64,000 nt of DNA from Lachnospiraceae bacterium (GTDB taxonomy: Bacteria > Bacillota > Clostridia > Lachnospirales > Lachnospiraceae), in contig JAGAQJ010000049.1 in assembly GCA_017622845.1 (NCBI GenBank), positions 24,052-88,051 on the forward strand, read 5' to 3'. The notes beneath the pieces were generated by a model. The model had not been told where the DNA came from. It saw nothing but the letters and a program-made list of their open reading frames with translations, and ran no database searches. The position numbers were made by a program, and so were the translations under genes. Shown here piece by piece: positions 26,202 through 34,833 of the stretch (its first letter is position 1; each line of letters starts with the position of its first letter).

Positions 26202-27983
26202 ATGAGTAAATGGATGGTAGCTGCTAAGCGGGCTGATTTTAATGCGATTTCTGAAAAATACGAGATTAGTCCTGTGCTTGCACGCATTATCAGAAACAGA
26301 GATGTCGTGGAAGACAGAGACATAGACAAATTCCTGAATGGAACAAGACAACAATTGTATGCGCCAACGCTTCTAAAGGACATGGATAAGGCGGTGGATT
26401 TGCTGCTTGAAAAGACAGCAGAGGGAAAGCATATCCGCATTATAGGAGATTATGACATTGATGGGATTTGTTCTACCTACATATTATACAGAGGGCTGAT
26501 GGAGTGCAGGGCACATGTTGACACTGCGATTCCGCATAGAATCCATGACGGCTATGGGTTGAATGAACATCTGATACAGGAGGCGTATGATGCAGGTACG
26601 GATACCGTTCTTACCTGTGACAATGGAATTGCGGCATATGACCAGATAGCGTTTGCAAATACTCTGGGAATGACCGTGATTGTGACAGACCATCATGAGG
26701 TGCCATATGAAGAAAAAGAGGGTGTCAGACAGTATAAAGTGCCGCCGGCGAAGGCAGTAGTAGACCCAAAGCAGGAGGATTGCCAATATCCCTTCTCTGA
26801 AATCTGCGGCGCAGTGGTGGCATATAAGCTGGTGCTTGCATTGCTTGGTAAAAAAAATAATGTGGACTGGAAGCAGATTATGGAATCGGAAATCGGGCTT
26901 GAGCTTTTGGAGTTTGCCGCATTTGCAACAATTGGTGATGTGATGGAGCTAAGGGACGAGAACCGCATTATTGTGAAAAGCGGACTTGAGCTTATGAAAA
27001 ATACAAGAAATGCAGGTCTGAAAGCGCTGATGCAGGTAACCGGAACAGACTCTTCGCAGATAAAGCCTTATACGATAGGCTTTGTGCTTGGTCCATGCCT
27101 GAATGCTACGGGAAGGCTTGATACGGCTGTGAATGCACTTGAGCTTTTTCAATCTGCAAGTGCAGAGCAGGCAGTGAAGCTTGCAGGAGACCTTAAGGCT
27201 ATGAACGACAGCAGGAAGGAGCTTACGCTGAAAGGCGTGGAGGAAGCCGTCAGGCAGATTGAGGACAAAGGACTTGATAAGGACCGCGTGCTGGTCATTT
27301 ATCTTCCTGACGTACATGAGAGCCTTGCCGGCATCATAGCAGGAAGAATCCGTGAGAAATACTACAAACCGACCTTTGTCCTTACCAAAGCAGAGGACGG
27401 TGTGAAGGGCTCGGGACGTTCTATCGAGGCGTTTCATATGTATGACGAGATGACAAAGTGCAAGGAGCTTTTTACAAAATACGGAGGGCACAAGCTTGCC
27501 GCAGGTTTATCGCTTGCAGAGGAAAATGTTGATGTCCTGAGACGCAGGCTTAATGAGAATTGCCGGCTTACAGAGGATGACTTTGAGGAAAAGGTGCTCA
27601 TTGATGTTCCTATGCCGATGAGTTATGCAAGCATTGCATTTGTGGCAGAGCTTTCAAGGCTTGAGCCTTTCGGAAATGGGAATCCAAAGCCGCAGTTTGC
27701 GCAGAAAAATGTACATTTCGTCAAGGGGAAAATTCTTGGGGCGAACCGTAATGTAGGAAAATATACAGTGGAAGACGAAAACCAAAGAAGTTATGAGCTG
27801 ATTTACTTCGGAGATATCGAAGGCTTTAACGCATATATGGAGCAGAGGTTTGGAAAAAAGGCAGTGAATTTGCTTTATCAGACAAGGACAGACGATATCG
27901 TTTTATCTGTGGTGTATTATCCTGATATCAACGAATTCAGAGGAAATAAAACCTTGCAGATGGTCATGAAGTATTATCAATAG
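26202..27983 (+). CDS. recJ: Single-stranded-DNA-specific exonuclease RecJ
   Basis: 5'-to-3' exonuclease acting in recombination and repair, 593 residues, the short form common in Clostridia. The DHH phosphoesterase motifs are present: GDYDIDGICS (near residue 82), CDNGI, VTDHHE (near 160), and the DHHA1 domain has GGHKLAAGLSL and RSIEAF. A C-terminal OB-type segment ends the protein. AGGAGGT precedes the ATG. The next 550 bases carry no protein gene, and the first hairpin after recJ belongs to a candidate small RNA, so where the recJ transcript ends is not clear. Confidence 0.95.
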   Translation: MSKWMVAAKRADFNAISEKYEISPVLARIIRNRDVVEDRDIDKFLNGTRQQLYAPTLLKDMDKAVDLLLEKTAEGKHIRIIGDYDIDGICSTYILYRGLMECRAHVDTAIPHRIHDGYGLNEHLIQEAYDAGTDTVLTCDNGIAAYDQIAFANTLGMTVIVTDHHEVPYEEKEGVRQYKVPPAKAVVDPKQEDCQYPFSEICGAVVAYKLVLALLGKKNNVDWKQIMESEIGLELLEFAAFATIGDVMELRDENRIIVKSGLELMKNTRNAGLKALMQVTGTDSSQIKPYTIGFVLGPCLNATGRLDTAVNALELFQSASAEQAVKLAGDLKAMNDSRKELTLKGVEEAVRQIEDKGLDKDRVLVIYLPDVHESLAGIIAGRIREKYYKPTFVLTKAEDGVKGSGRSIEAFHMYDEMTKCKELFTKYGGHKLAAGLSLAEENVDVLRRRLNENCRLTEDDFEEKVLIDVPMPMSYASIAFVAELSRLEPFGNGNPKPQFAQKNVHFVKGKILGANRNVGKYTVEDENQRSYELIYFGDIEGFNAYMEQRFGKKAVNLLYQTRTDDIVLSVVYYPDINEFRGNKTLQMVMKYYQ

Positions 27984-28077
27984 TGCCTGCCGGCGAGGGT
28001 GTTGGATATACATTTTTTGGAAATGGTTTATCTTTTGTTAAGAAAAATTATGCTATTTTTATGATTTAAACACATTT

Positions 28078-28108
28078 TTGACACATTTAGTGGGTATATT
28101 AATATACA
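28078..28108 (+). promoter_or_regulatory. Promoter-like sequence ahead of a candidate small RNA
   Basis: A perfect -35 TTGACA (28078-28083). Possible -10 hexamers are AATATA with 17-base spacing or TATACA (28103-28108) with 19. The -10 area is part of a 14-bp palindrome, GTATATTAATATAC (28094-28107). Confidence 0.45.
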
Positions 28109-28111
28109 GAT

Positions 28112-28192
28112 AGTTGAAGCACTCACTATCTCCCCCCTCATAAGAAAATATGCGATAAGGACTCACCGTCAGGCGAGTCCTTATTGTATTTC
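28112..28192 (+). ncRNA. Candidate small RNA with C-rich loop and terminator
   Basis: Between recJ and murE a promoter-like TTGACA is followed within about 110 bases by a strong hairpin, ATAAGGACTC (28155-28164) with GAGTCCTTAT (28175-28184), then TGTATTT. The predicted RNA of about 80 bases contains an open CTCCCCCCTC run (about 28130-28139), perfectly suited to pair with GGAGG ribosome-binding sites, as do C-rich sRNAs of other Firmicutes. The segment has no convincing reading frame. Alternatively the hairpin is simply the recJ terminator. No known family was recognised. Confidence 0.4.
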
Positions 28193-28310
28193 CTGCAGGC
28201 TATCCGGTACTGGATTTGCTGGACGAAAACGGATACTGCGGCTGCTTGTATTTAAATGCTGTATTTGGTTCACAGTTAATTGATTAATTGTTTCAAAGAC
28301 AACGGTATGA

Positions 28311-28353
28311 ACAGGTTATAAGGGTAAAAACTTATAACCTGTTTATTTTTACC
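28311..28353 (+). terminator. Strong hairpin with competing alternative stem
   Basis: ACAGGTTATAAG (28311-28322) pairs perfectly with CTTATAACCTGT (28331-28342), followed by TTATTTTT. The loop sequence GGTAAAAA (28323-28330) can instead pair with TTTTTACC (28346-28353); the two folds exclude each other. Confidence 0.65.
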
Positions 28354-28420
28354 CCTCTTGATTAAAAAAAACAGATATGATATTCTTGAGTGTAGTATGG
28401 TTAGGCTGATATACACAGGA

Positions 28421-28468
28421 ACCCAAAAGAAAATTGGCTGCAGAGCTGACGGGTGTCCGGCGCGTGGG
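28421..28468 (+). repeat. 47-bp intergenic repeat, copy 2
   Basis: Partner of 24395-24441. It lies about 70 bases before the murE start; the core is GCAGAGCTGACGGGTGTC. Confidence 0.65.
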
Positions 28469-28538
28469 CAGGAGAGAAGGTCATTCTTCTGTTCAATTTT
28501 CATAGAATATAAGAGAAATATTGGAATGGAGTGAGGGT

Positions 28539-30026
28539 ATGATAAAATGTAGAAGTCTGTTAAAGGGAATAGACTACGAATGTATTAAGGGCAGTGCGGA
28601 TGTGGATGTATCTGAGGTAGTAAACGACTCCAGAAAAATTACAAAGGACTGCCTTTTTATATGTATACAGGGTGCGAATTTTGATGGGCACAATGCAGCG
28701 TCTGATGCTGTGAAGGCAGGAGCGGCAGTGCTTGTAATCAGTCATGAGGTGGAGCTTCCCGGGGATGCAGAGGTTACAGTAATTAAGGTTGCCGATACCA
28801 GATATGCGATGGCATTTATCTCAGCCAATTACTTTGGCAATCCGGCTGATGATATGAAGATTATCGGCGTGACAGGCACAAAGGGAAAAACCACAACGGC
28901 ATATTTTGTCAAGTATATCCTTGAAAATGCAGGTTATAAGGTCGGACTCGTAGGAACGATAGAGACGATTATCGGCGATAGGGTGATTCCTGCTTCCAAC
29001 ACAACGCCCGAGTCGTATACGCTCCAGAAATATTTCAGGGAAATGAAAGAGGCAGGCTGTCAGGTGGTTGTAATGGAGGCTTCCTCACAAGGCTTTATGA
29101 TGCACAGGACGCAGGGCTTTGTGTTTGATTATGGCATTTTTACCAATATAGAGCCTGACCATATCGGACCTAACGAACATGCTTCCTTTGAGGAGTATCT
29201 GTCCTGTAAGGCGATGCTCTTTAAGCAGTGCAGAGTAGGAATCGTAAACTGCGATGACAGACACTGGGAGAAGGTGACGGAAGGTCATACCTGTGCGCTT
29301 GAGACATATGGCTTTGACGAGCGTGCTGATTTGAGGGCAAGTGATTTGAAGCTGGTGACAGGCGCCGGATTTTTGGGGATTAATTTTAAAGTTTCAGGGC
29401 TTCTGAATATGGAGATTGAGACAGATATTCCCGGCAAATTCAGTGCTTACAATGCATTGACGGCGATTGCCATATGCAGGCATTTCGGCGTAAAAGAGGA
29501 CGACATCAAGAAGGCGTTGGCTGGCGCCAAGGTAAAGGGCAGAATCGAGATGGTCAAGGTATCAGATGATTTTACGCTGATGATTGACTATGCACATAAT
29601 GCGATGGCGCTTGAGAGCCTGCTCACTACGCTTAGAGAGTATCAGCCCAATCGACTGGTCTGCCTTTTCGGGTGCGGAGGAAACCGTTCCAGGCTCAGGC
29701 GTTATGAGATGGGCGAGGTGAGCGGAAGACTTGCAGACCTTACGATTATTACTTCGGATAATCCGCGGTTTGAAGAACCGCAGGATATTATAGAAGATAT
29801 TAAAATCGGCATCGGCAAAACAGAAGGCAAATATGTAGAGCTCTGTGACCGCAAGGAGGCAATCCGGTACGCTATCACACATGGTCAGAAGGGCGATATT
29901 ATTGTGCTCGCAGGAAAGGGGCATGAGGATTATCAGGAAATCAAGGGCGTGAAGCATCCTATGGATGAACGCGTACTGATTCAGGAAATTCTAAGCGAAA
30001 TCAATTGCGGCAGCGATAACAGTTGA
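28539..30026 (+). CDS. murE: UDP-N-acetylmuramoyl-tripeptide synthetase
   Basis: Mur ligase that adds the third residue of the stem peptide in the cytoplasm, 495 residues. The ATP loop is GVTGTKGKTTTAYFV (near residue 109), the carbamylated-Lys region is present, and SNTTPESYTLQ recognises the substrate. TSDNPRFEEPQDI contains DNPR, the motif characteristic of meso-diaminopimelate-adding MurE, so the wall is inferred to be meso-DAP type. The ATG at 28539 follows GGAGTGAGG; an upstream in-frame TTG at 28521 is less likely. It is separated from the murD cluster by 24 kb and precedes priA. Confidence 0.95.
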   Translation: MIKCRSLLKGIDYECIKGSADVDVSEVVNDSRKITKDCLFICIQGANFDGHNAASDAVKAGAAVLVISHEVELPGDAEVTVIKVADTRYAMAFISANYFGNPADDMKIIGVTGTKGKTTTAYFVKYILENAGYKVGLVGTIETIIGDRVIPASNTTPESYTLQKYFREMKEAGCQVVVMEASSQGFMMHRTQGFVFDYGIFTNIEPDHIGPNEHASFEEYLSCKAMLFKQCRVGIVNCDDRHWEKVTEGHTCALETYGFDERADLRASDLKLVTGAGFLGINFKVSGLLNMEIETDIPGKFSAYNALTAIAICRHFGVKEDDIKKALAGAKVKGRIEMVKVSDDFTLMIDYAHNAMALESLLTTLREYQPNRLVCLFGCGGNRSRLRRYEMGEVSGRLADLTIITSDNPRFEEPQDIIEDIKIGIGKTEGKYVELCDRKEAIRYAITHGQKGDIIVLAGKGHEDYQEIKGVKHPMDERVLIQEILSEINCGSDNS

Positions 30027-30145
30027 GTACAGGGATGTCTGTGAATAGTAACAGTAATAATGTGCCGTGGTTTTGGTTACAGGAGAGATGAATTGTTACT
30101 TTCATCAAAAACGAGTAATACATAATATAAGGAAATGAAGAATGA

Positions 30146-32401
30146 ATGACAGGCAGATTTGCTAATATTATAGTAGATATTTCACATGAAAAGGTTGACA
30201 GACCATTCCAATACCGCATACCGGAAGCATTAAGGGAAGAAATCGCAGTAGGAACGGCGGTGATGATTCCATTTGGCAGAGGAAACAAGCTGATCAAAGG
30301 CTATGTGATGGAGATTACGGATAAGGCGGAATATGATGAGGAACGGTTAAAGGCGATTGATTCCGTTGTAAAAGGAGGAATCAGTGCGCAGGGCGACGCA
30401 CTCAGGCTGGCATGGTGGATTAAGGAAAATTATGGTTCTACGATGATAGCGGCGTTAAAGACGGTACTTCCCGTGAAGCAAAAGATGAAACAGCTTGTGA
30501 AAAAGACGCTGGTTTGCAAGGCAGATGCGGCAGCGGCAAAGGCAGAGGAATTTGAAGCAAAGCATCAGAAAGCAAAGGCAAGACTCATGCGGGAGCTTTC
30601 TATACAGCCGATCATTCCCCAGAGCCTGGTGACAGGTAAGTTAAACATTACAGCGCAGACGATTCAGTCTCTTGAGAAGGCAGGATTGATAGAGGTACAA
30701 TCAGAGGATATCTACCGTAGCGCATTGCCTGCAAATGTTTCGCAGGGGTGGCAGAAAAAGCAGCCCGGAAAGTTATCGGAAAAACAGCGTGCGATTGTGG
30801 ACAGTATTGCAGCGGAATTTCAGGCAGGCATCAGACAGACGTATCTGCTTCACGGGGTGACAGGAAGCGGTAAGACAGAAGTCTATATGGAACTGATTGA
30901 TTATGTGATTGCCCAGGGAAAGCAGGCAATCGTACTGATACCCGAGATAGCGCTTACGTATCAGACGCTTGTGCGGTTTTATCAGCGGTTTGGCGACAGG
31001 GTATCCGTGATGAATTCGCGTTTATCGGCAGGTGAGCGTTCCGATCAATATGAGCGTGCCGCTAAGGGAGCGATTGATATCATGATTGGTCCCCGTTCCG
31101 CTCTTTTTACACCGTTTGAGAGATTGGGACTTGTAATTATAGACGAAGAGCATGAGGGCAGCTATAAAAGTGAGAGCATGCCAAAGTATCATGCAAGGGA
31201 GGTGGCAGAAGCGCTTTGCCGCATGAAGCATGCCAGCCTGCTTTTAGGTTCGGCAACACCGTCACTGGAGTCCTATTACAGAGCTCAAAAAGGTGAGATA
31301 ACGCTTTTTGAGCTAAAGGAGCGGCTTGCCGGAGGGGAGCTTGCGCAAGTTTATGTGGAGGATTTAAGGGATGAGCTTAAGAGTGGAAACCGTTCGATAT
31401 TCAGCAGGAGGCTTCATGCGCTTATTGAGGATAGATTGAAAAAGGGCGAGCAGACCATGCTTTTTATCAACCGCAGGGGATATGCAGGCTTTGTATCGTG
31501 CAGGGCGTGCGGCTATGTGATGAAATGTCCGCATTGTGATGTATCCTTGTCAGAGCATACGGACCGGCACAGGAAAACGAGCAGGCTGGTATGCCACTAC
31601 TGCGGATATGAGACCCCTAATGTCATCAATTGTCCTCAATGCGGTTCGAAATATATCTTAGGCTTTCGGGCAGGCACACAGCAGATTGAGGAGCTTCTGC
31701 ACAAGGAGTTTCCGGCTGCAAGAGTGCTGCGGATGGACGCTGACACGACGAAAAGCAAGGACAGCTACGAGCAGATATTGTCACAGTTTGCCAATGAGGA
31801 GGCTGATATTCTTGTAGGAACGCAGATGATTGTAAAAGGACATGATTTTGCAAAGGTTACCCTTGTGGGAATCCTTGCGGCAGATATGTCACTTCATGCA
31901 GGCGACTACAGGGCAGGAGAGCGCACTTTTCAATTGCTGACGCAGGCAGCAGGCAGAGCAGGTAGAAGCGCACTTGCAGGCGAAGTGGTGATACAGACAT
32001 ATCAGCCGGAGAACTACACGATTATCCACGCTGCCAATCAGGATTATGAGGGCTTTTACGAGGAAGAGATTTCTTATCGTGATTTGATGATGTATCCGCC
32101 AGTGGCACATATGATGGCAGTGCTTGTCCTCTCGGCAGATGCGCTTACCGGCGCAGAGCATGCGCAGGAGCTTGCCGACAGGGCAAAAGACAGATGCGGA
32201 GCGAAGAATCCGGTAATCATAGGTCCGACGGAGGCTTCTATCGGAAGGATTAATGATGTTTACCGATATATTTTTTACGTGAAGCACAGGGATTATCAGG
32301 TACTTGTGGATATTAAGAATGAGCTGGAGGATTTCATTGGCAGACTGCAGTGGAGCACAGACAGCGTGCAGTTTGATTTTGATCCGATGAGCAATTATTA
32401 A
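30146..32401 (+). CDS. priA: Primosomal replication-restart helicase PriA
   Basis: 3'-to-5' DNA helicase that reloads the replisome at stalled forks, 751 residues. An N-terminal DNA-binding domain (VDRPFQYRIPEAL, VGTAVMIPFGRG) is followed by Walker A GVTGSGKTEVYMEL (near residue 234), the DEEH box (near 331), LLGSATPSLESY, and eight zinc-ligand cysteines in CRACGYVMKCPHCD and CHYCGYETPNVINCPQCG. Helicase motifs V and VI (VGTQMIVKGHDF; TQAAGRAGR) are intact. AAGGA lies upstream of the ATG. It precedes def and fmt, the classic priA-def-fmt-rsmB order of Firmicutes. Confidence 0.97.
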   Translation: MTGRFANIIVDISHEKVDRPFQYRIPEALREEIAVGTAVMIPFGRGNKLIKGYVMEITDKAEYDEERLKAIDSVVKGGISAQGDALRLAWWIKENYGSTMIAALKTVLPVKQKMKQLVKKTLVCKADAAAAKAEEFEAKHQKAKARLMRELSIQPIIPQSLVTGKLNITAQTIQSLEKAGLIEVQSEDIYRSALPANVSQGWQKKQPGKLSEKQRAIVDSIAAEFQAGIRQTYLLHGVTGSGKTEVYMELIDYVIAQGKQAIVLIPEIALTYQTLVRFYQRFGDRVSVMNSRLSAGERSDQYERAAKGAIDIMIGPRSALFTPFERLGLVIIDEEHEGSYKSESMPKYHAREVAEALCRMKHASLLLGSATPSLESYYRAQKGEITLFELKERLAGGELAQVYVEDLRDELKSGNRSIFSRRLHALIEDRLKKGEQTMLFINRRGYAGFVSCRACGYVMKCPHCDVSLSEHTDRHRKTSRLVCHYCGYETPNVINCPQCGSKYILGFRAGTQQIEELLHKEFPAARVLRMDADTTKSKDSYEQILSQFANEEADILVGTQMIVKGHDFAKVTLVGILAADMSLHAGDYRAGERTFQLLTQAAGRAGRSALAGEVVIQTYQPENYTIIHAANQDYEGFYEEEISYRDLMMYPPVAHMMAVLVLSADALTGAEHAQELADRAKDRCGAKNPVIIGPTEASIGRINDVYRYIFYVKHRDYQVLVDIKNELEDFIGRLQWSTDSVQFDFDPMSNY

Positions 32402-32450
32402 CAATGATTTATGATGAAACAAAAAAGACAGAAAGGTAAGGAGAATCAGT

Positions 32451-32930
32451 ATGGCAATCAGAACAATCAGAGAAATAGGAGACCCGGTTTTAAACAAGAT
32501 TTCAAAGGAAGTAAAAGAGGTGACACCGCGGATACAGGATTTAATTGACGATATGTTTGAGACAATGTATGAGGCAAATGGTGTCGGACTTGCTGCACCT
32601 CAGGTGGGAATATTAAAACGAATTGTGGTAATTGATACTACGGGGGAGGACCCGATTCTGCTTATCAATCCACGTATTGTAGAGACAAGCGGAGAGCAGA
32701 CAGGAAATGAAGGCTGCCTGAGCGTTCCGGGGAAAACAGGCATTGTCACCAGACCCAACTACGTTAAGGTAGTGGCTCAGGACGAGGAGCTTAATGAATT
32801 TGAGATTGAGGGTGAGGAGCTTCTTGCAAGAGCGCTTTGCCATGAGATTGAGCATCTTGACGGTCATCTCTATGTGGAGAAGGTAGAAGGCGAGCTTATG
32901 GATGTAGAGCTGCTTGATGATGAAGATTAG
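32451..32930 (+). CDS. def: Peptide deformylase
   Basis: Metallo-hydrolase that removes the formyl group from nascent proteins, 159 residues. The three motifs are complete: [10 protein letters not shown] (near 43), EGCLSVPG with the metal-binding Cys (near 87), and [11 protein letters not shown] with two His ligands and catalytic Glu (near 130). AAGGTAAGGAG precedes the ATG. It works on the same substrate chain as Fmt, encoded next, and lies 49 bases after priA. Confidence 0.97.
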   Translation: MAIRTIREIGDPVLNKISKEVKEVTPRIQDLIDDMFETMYEANGVGLAAPQVGILKRIVVIDTTGEDPILLINPRIVETSGEQTGNEGCLSVPGKTGIVTRPNYVKVVAQDEELNEFEIEGEELLARALCHEIEHLDGHLYVEKVEGELMDVELLDDED

Positions 32931-32950
32931 CAGCTGGTCAGTGCGTGAGA

Positions 32951-33008
32951 ACACATAAATTGTGTAAGGCATCAAGCCGCCGCGAAGCGGTTCTGCATGG
33001 CTTGATGC
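32951..33008. repeat. Nested hairpins between def and fmt
   Basis: ACACA/TGTGT (32951-32955, 32961-32965), then a perfect 10-bp stem GCATCAAGCC (32969-32978) with GGCTTGATGC (32999-33008) enclosing CCGC-GAA-GCGG (32980-32990). No T-run follows, so it is not a standard terminator. Confidence 0.55.
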
Positions 33009-33062
33009 TCGTGACGATGAAGTACTGAATCGTTACGGAGACTAAAAAGGAGTGTGAACAAA

Positions 33063-34004
33063 ATGAAAATTGTTTTTATGGGGACTCCGGATTTTTCCGT
33101 GGGAGCGCTCGAGGCACTGATTCATGCCGGACATGAGATTACTGCAGTTGTAACACAGCCTGATAAGGCAAAGGGAAGAAGCGGCCATCTGCAGTTTTCC
33201 CCGGTTAAGGAGTGTGCCGTTCAACATGGAATCCCTGTATTCCAGCCGAAAAAAATTAAGACACCGGAGGCGATAGCGGAGCTGAAACAATACGAGGCAG
33301 ATGTTTATATCGTGGCAGCATTCGGACAGATCTTGTCAAGGGAAATATTGGAAATGCCAAGATTTGGCTGTATTAATATTCATGCCTCTTTGCTGCCAAA
33401 ATACAGAGGAGCGTCACCGATTAACCAGTGCATTATAGATGGAGAGAAGGAGACTGGCGTCACAATCATGCAGATGGATTTGGGAGTGGATACCGGTGAC
33501 ATACTTACACAGAAAAAGGTTACAATAGATGCTAAGGAAACAGCAGAGAGTCTTTTTGATAAGCTTTCGCAGACAGGAGCAGAGTTGATTGTGGAAACGC
33601 TTTCAATGCTTGAGCGCGGAGAGATTACTCCGGTAAAACAGGACGAGAGCCTTTCCAGCCATACAAAAATGATGGACAAATCATTAGGAAGGATTGACTG
33701 GACCAAAGATGCCGTCTCCATAGAGAGGCTGGTCAGAGGATTAAATTCATGGCCAAGTGCATACACATTGGCAAATGGTAAGACAATCAAGCTTTGGAGC
33801 TGCGATGTTGTTTCTGGGGACAGTATCAATGAGCAGAAGCCGGGCACGATTGTTTCCATTGCAAAGGACTCCTTTGATGTGGCATGCGGAAAAGGCATTT
33901 TGAGAGTCTGTGAATTGCAGCTTGAAGGAAAAAAGCGTATGGATACGAAAAGCTTTCTGCTTGGGAATCAGTGGAAAGCGGGCATGTGCTTAGGGGAATC
34001 ATAA
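33063..34004 (+). CDS. fmt: Methionyl-tRNA formyltransferase
   Basis: Formylates initiator Met-tRNA using 10-formyl-tetrahydrofolate, 313 residues. The N-terminal Rossmann-like domain has MGTPDFSVGALEALI and the folate-binding INIHASLLPKYRGASPINQ with the catalytic Asn and His, then GVTIMQMDLGVDTGDIL with the catalytic Asp. The C-terminal OB domain ends the protein. AAGGAG at 33047-33052 supports the ATG at 33063 rather than the GTG at 33054. It completes the formylation/deformylation pair with def. Confidence 0.97.
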   Translation: MKIVFMGTPDFSVGALEALIHAGHEITAVVTQPDKAKGRSGHLQFSPVKECAVQHGIPVFQPKKIKTPEAIAELKQYEADVYIVAAFGQILSREILEMPRFGCINIHASLLPKYRGASPINQCIIDGEKETGVTIMQMDLGVDTGDILTQKKVTIDAKETAESLFDKLSQTGAELIVETLSMLERGEITPVKQDESLSSHTKMMDKSLGRIDWTKDAVSIERLVRGLNSWPSAYTLANGKTIKLWSCDVVSGDSINEQKPGTIVSIAKDSFDVACGKGILRVCELQLEGKKRMDTKSFLLGNQWKAGMCLGES

Positions 34005-34037
34005 GAGCTTGTTTGAACATTTCAGAAAGGAGTTTTT

Positions 34038-34739
34038 ATGCCGTATTTTTATGGATATTATTTTGATCCCACTTATATTTTGGTATTGATTGGAGCAGTT
34101 CTGAGTATTATTGCGTCTGCAAAGGTCAACTCTACTTTTAACAAATATTCAAGAGAGAGAAGTATGTCAGGAATGACCGGAGCACAGACAGCAGAGGCGA
34201 TTTTAAGGAGTAAAGGTATCTATGATGTGCGTGTGGAACATATCAGAGGAAACCTTACGGACCATTATGACCCATCAGCAAAGGTGGTTCGCCTTTCAGA
34301 CAGCGTTTATCATTCCACTTCTGTAGCGGCAATCGGTGTAGCAGCGCATGAATGCGGACATGTCATGCAGCATCATGAAGGATATGTACCGCTGAACATC
34401 AGGACGGCGCTTGTCCCGGCGGCCAATATCGGTTCTAAGCTTGGAATTCCTATTATTCTGCTCGGAATTATACTTGGGAGCAACTCTTTGTTGATTCATA
34501 TCGGTATCTGGGTATTTGCGCTTGCTGTTCTTTTCCAGCTAGTGACGCTTCCGGTGGAGTTTGATGCTTCGAAAAGAGCGCTTGTCTGTATTGAGCAGTA
34601 TGGTATTGTCACAAGCGAGGAGCGCAGGAAAAGTGCGAAAGTATTAAAAGCGGCAGCATATACTTATGTGGCAGCGGCAGCGTCATCAATTCTGCAGCTT
34701 TTAAGACTGGTGATGCTGTTTGGAAGACGAGACGATTAA
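34038..34739 (+). CDS. Membrane zinc metallopeptidase (YugP-like)
   Basis: A 233-residue membrane protein of the neutral zinc metallopeptidase family (Pfam Zn_peptidase_2). It has an N-terminal helix, the zinc motif HECGHVMQHHEGY (HExxH, near residue 112), and two or three C-terminal hydrophobic segments with LVTLPVEFDASKRAL, a conserved stretch of the family. AAAGGAG precedes the ATG. It lies between fmt and rsmB, a common Firmicute arrangement. The substrate is unknown. A 16-base piece at its 3' end is repeated 70 bases downstream. Confidence 0.9.
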   Translation: MPYFYGYYFDPTYILVLIGAVLSIIASAKVNSTFNKYSRERSMSGMTGAQTAEAILRSKGIYDVRVEHIRGNLTDHYDPSAKVVRLSDSVYHSTSVAAIGVAAHECGHVMQHHEGYVPLNIRTALVPAANIGSKLGIPIILLGIILGSNSLLIHIGIWVFALAVLFQLVTLPVEFDASKRALVCIEQYGIVTSEERRKSAKVLKAAAYTYVAAAASSILQLLRLVMLFGRRDD

Positions 34740-34833
34740 AACCATGAAAGAAAGAGAAGCAAACTGAATTATGATCGTTTGATTCCAAAATGGAAGACGA
34801 GACGATGAAACCAGGAAGTAAAGGGTGTAAAAT

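Larger units (their letters stand above)
28193..28538. other. Gene-free stretch before murE
   Basis: No convincing gene. A short frame at 28193-28284 (ending FGSQLID) has no start and may be debris. It also holds a 12-bp hairpin at 28311-28342 and repeat copy 2 at 28421-28468, both listed separately. Confidence 0.5.

Noticed and set aside
28276-28503. 75-codon minus-strand frame before murE
   Set aside because: It crosses a perfect terminator-like hairpin and a repeat; no ribosome-binding site or family pattern.
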